A stretch of 14,016 bases of DNA from an uncultured bacterium. GTDB lineage: Bacteria > Patescibacteriota > Saccharimonadia > Saccharimonadales > Saccharimonadaceae. The notes below the pieces were generated by a model, which was given only the letters and a program-made list of their open reading frames with translations, made no database searches and had not been told where the DNA came from. The DNA is taken from contig CAIOSL010000079.1 of assembly GCA_903861015.1 (NCBI GenBank), positions 1-14,016 on the forward strand, given 5' to 3'. A program made the position numbers and the translations under genes. This document shows, piece by piece, positions 13,641 to 14,016 of this stretch; position 1 is the stretch's first letter; every line of letters begins with the position of its first letter.

Positions 13641-14016
13641 ATGAAAAAGATTTTGATTATCAACGGTCACCCTGTTAAAGATAGACTCAGTGCCAAAATT
13701 AGCAAAAGTTACCACGAAGGCGCCCTCAGCAGCGGTGCCGAAGTCCGACAAATCAACGTTTACGACCTGCCGCTCGAACAATACCTACGTTTTGACCACT
13801 ACGGCAAGATCCCAGTTGGCCCAGATATTAAAAGTGTTCAGGCCGATATCGCTTGGGCTGACCACATTGTTTTTGCCCATCCAGTTTGGTGGGGCAGCAC
13901 ACCCGGTATGTTCAAGGTTTTTATCGACATGGTTTTTGAATCTGGTTTTGCCTTTAAATACATTTCAGGCAAACCACTTCCTAAAAAATTATTAAACGGC
14001 AAAACCGCCCACATCA
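13641..14016 (+). CDS. NAD(P)H oxidoreductase, flavodoxin-like fold (partial, cut by window edge)
   Basis: The frame runs from ATG 13641 to the end of the window (125 codons visible). MKKILIINGHPVKDRLSAKIS is the classic flavin-phosphate-binding start of the Flavodoxin_2 family (quinone reductase/MdaB/KefF type), and AHPVWWGSTPGMFKVFIDMVFESGFAF is its second diagnostic stretch at the FMN/FAD site. Such enzymes reduce quinones, nitro compounds or dyes by two electrons and protect against redox-active compounds. There is no Shine-Dalgarno sequence and the -10 box is 7 nt away. Perhaps the last third is missing, so the subfamily is open. Confidence 0.9.
   Translation, partial: MKKILIINGHPVKDRLSAKISKSYHEGALSSGAEVRQINVYDLPLEQYLRFDHYGKIPVGPDIKSVQADIAWADHIVFAHPVWWGSTPGMFKVFIDMVFESGFAFKYISGKPLPKKLLNGKTAHI

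Noticed and set aside
1..14016. CRISPR arrays, tRNA or rRNA genes, prophage or toxin-antitoxin modules
   Set aside because: No regularly spaced repeats, cloverleaf-like elements or recognisable proteins of these kinds were seen.

Overview
The window looks like chromosomal DNA of a streamlined bacterium, most likely Candidatus Saccharibacteria (TM7) or another Patescibacteria/CPR lineage. Reasons: tightly packed genes of constantly changing strand, many small membrane proteins of no recognisable family, a FemAB-type peptidoglycan enzyme, a class-I synthetase of ValRS type with a divergent active-site region, and many genes whose -10 box lies only 6-11 nt before the start codon. TGA is used as a stop (end of the 91-aa gene at 11806) and never appears inside the recognised genes, so a UGA-recoded CPR lineage is unlikely. 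The lineage is inferred from style and family resemblance, not from a marker comparison.

Layout. 1-984 (minus): ATPase of an ABC-2 type exporter, followed directly by the first 31 codons of its permease at the window edge. 1090-1830 (plus): seven-helix membrane protein. 1837-5995 (minus): one large exported envelope protein (signal peptide, beta-propeller-like part, SGNH/GDSL hydrolase, C-terminal membrane helix), cut in two by an intact IS110-family element on the plus strand (about 3605-5035). Removing the element with one copy of a CT core restores an uninterrupted frame of about 909 codons. 6090-7127: tsaD. 7128-8117 (minus): FemX-like ligase. 8323-10872: valS with a structured leader. 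10865-11194 (minus): small anchored protein. 11272-12081: three small membrane proteins. 12084-12937 (minus): HIT hydrolase and rlmH, overlapping by one base. 12994-13596: CDP-alcohol phosphatidyltransferase. 13641-end: NAD(P)H oxidoreductase, cut by the window edge, with a palindromic operator-like site in its promoter.

The most interesting part is the IS110 element. The 378 nt before its transposase read as a complete candidate bridge RNA: a 5' hairpin, a target-binding loop and a donor-binding loop, in that order. All four guide segments can be matched by eye: two to the sequences flanking this insertion and two to the element's own ends. Joining the right end to the left end, as in the circular form, creates a TTGACT-N17-TATATT promoter whose predicted start lies at the first base of the 5' hairpin. 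The guide matches and the restored reading frame independently point to the same CT core. The bridge RNA system is known for IS110/IS621; this particular element, guide set and disrupted target gene are read here from sequence alone.

A second theme is start-site style. Eight genes have a -10 box so close to the ATG that the mRNA should be leaderless or nearly so, while the ABC ATPase, the split envelope gene and the transposase have Shine-Dalgarno-like sequences.
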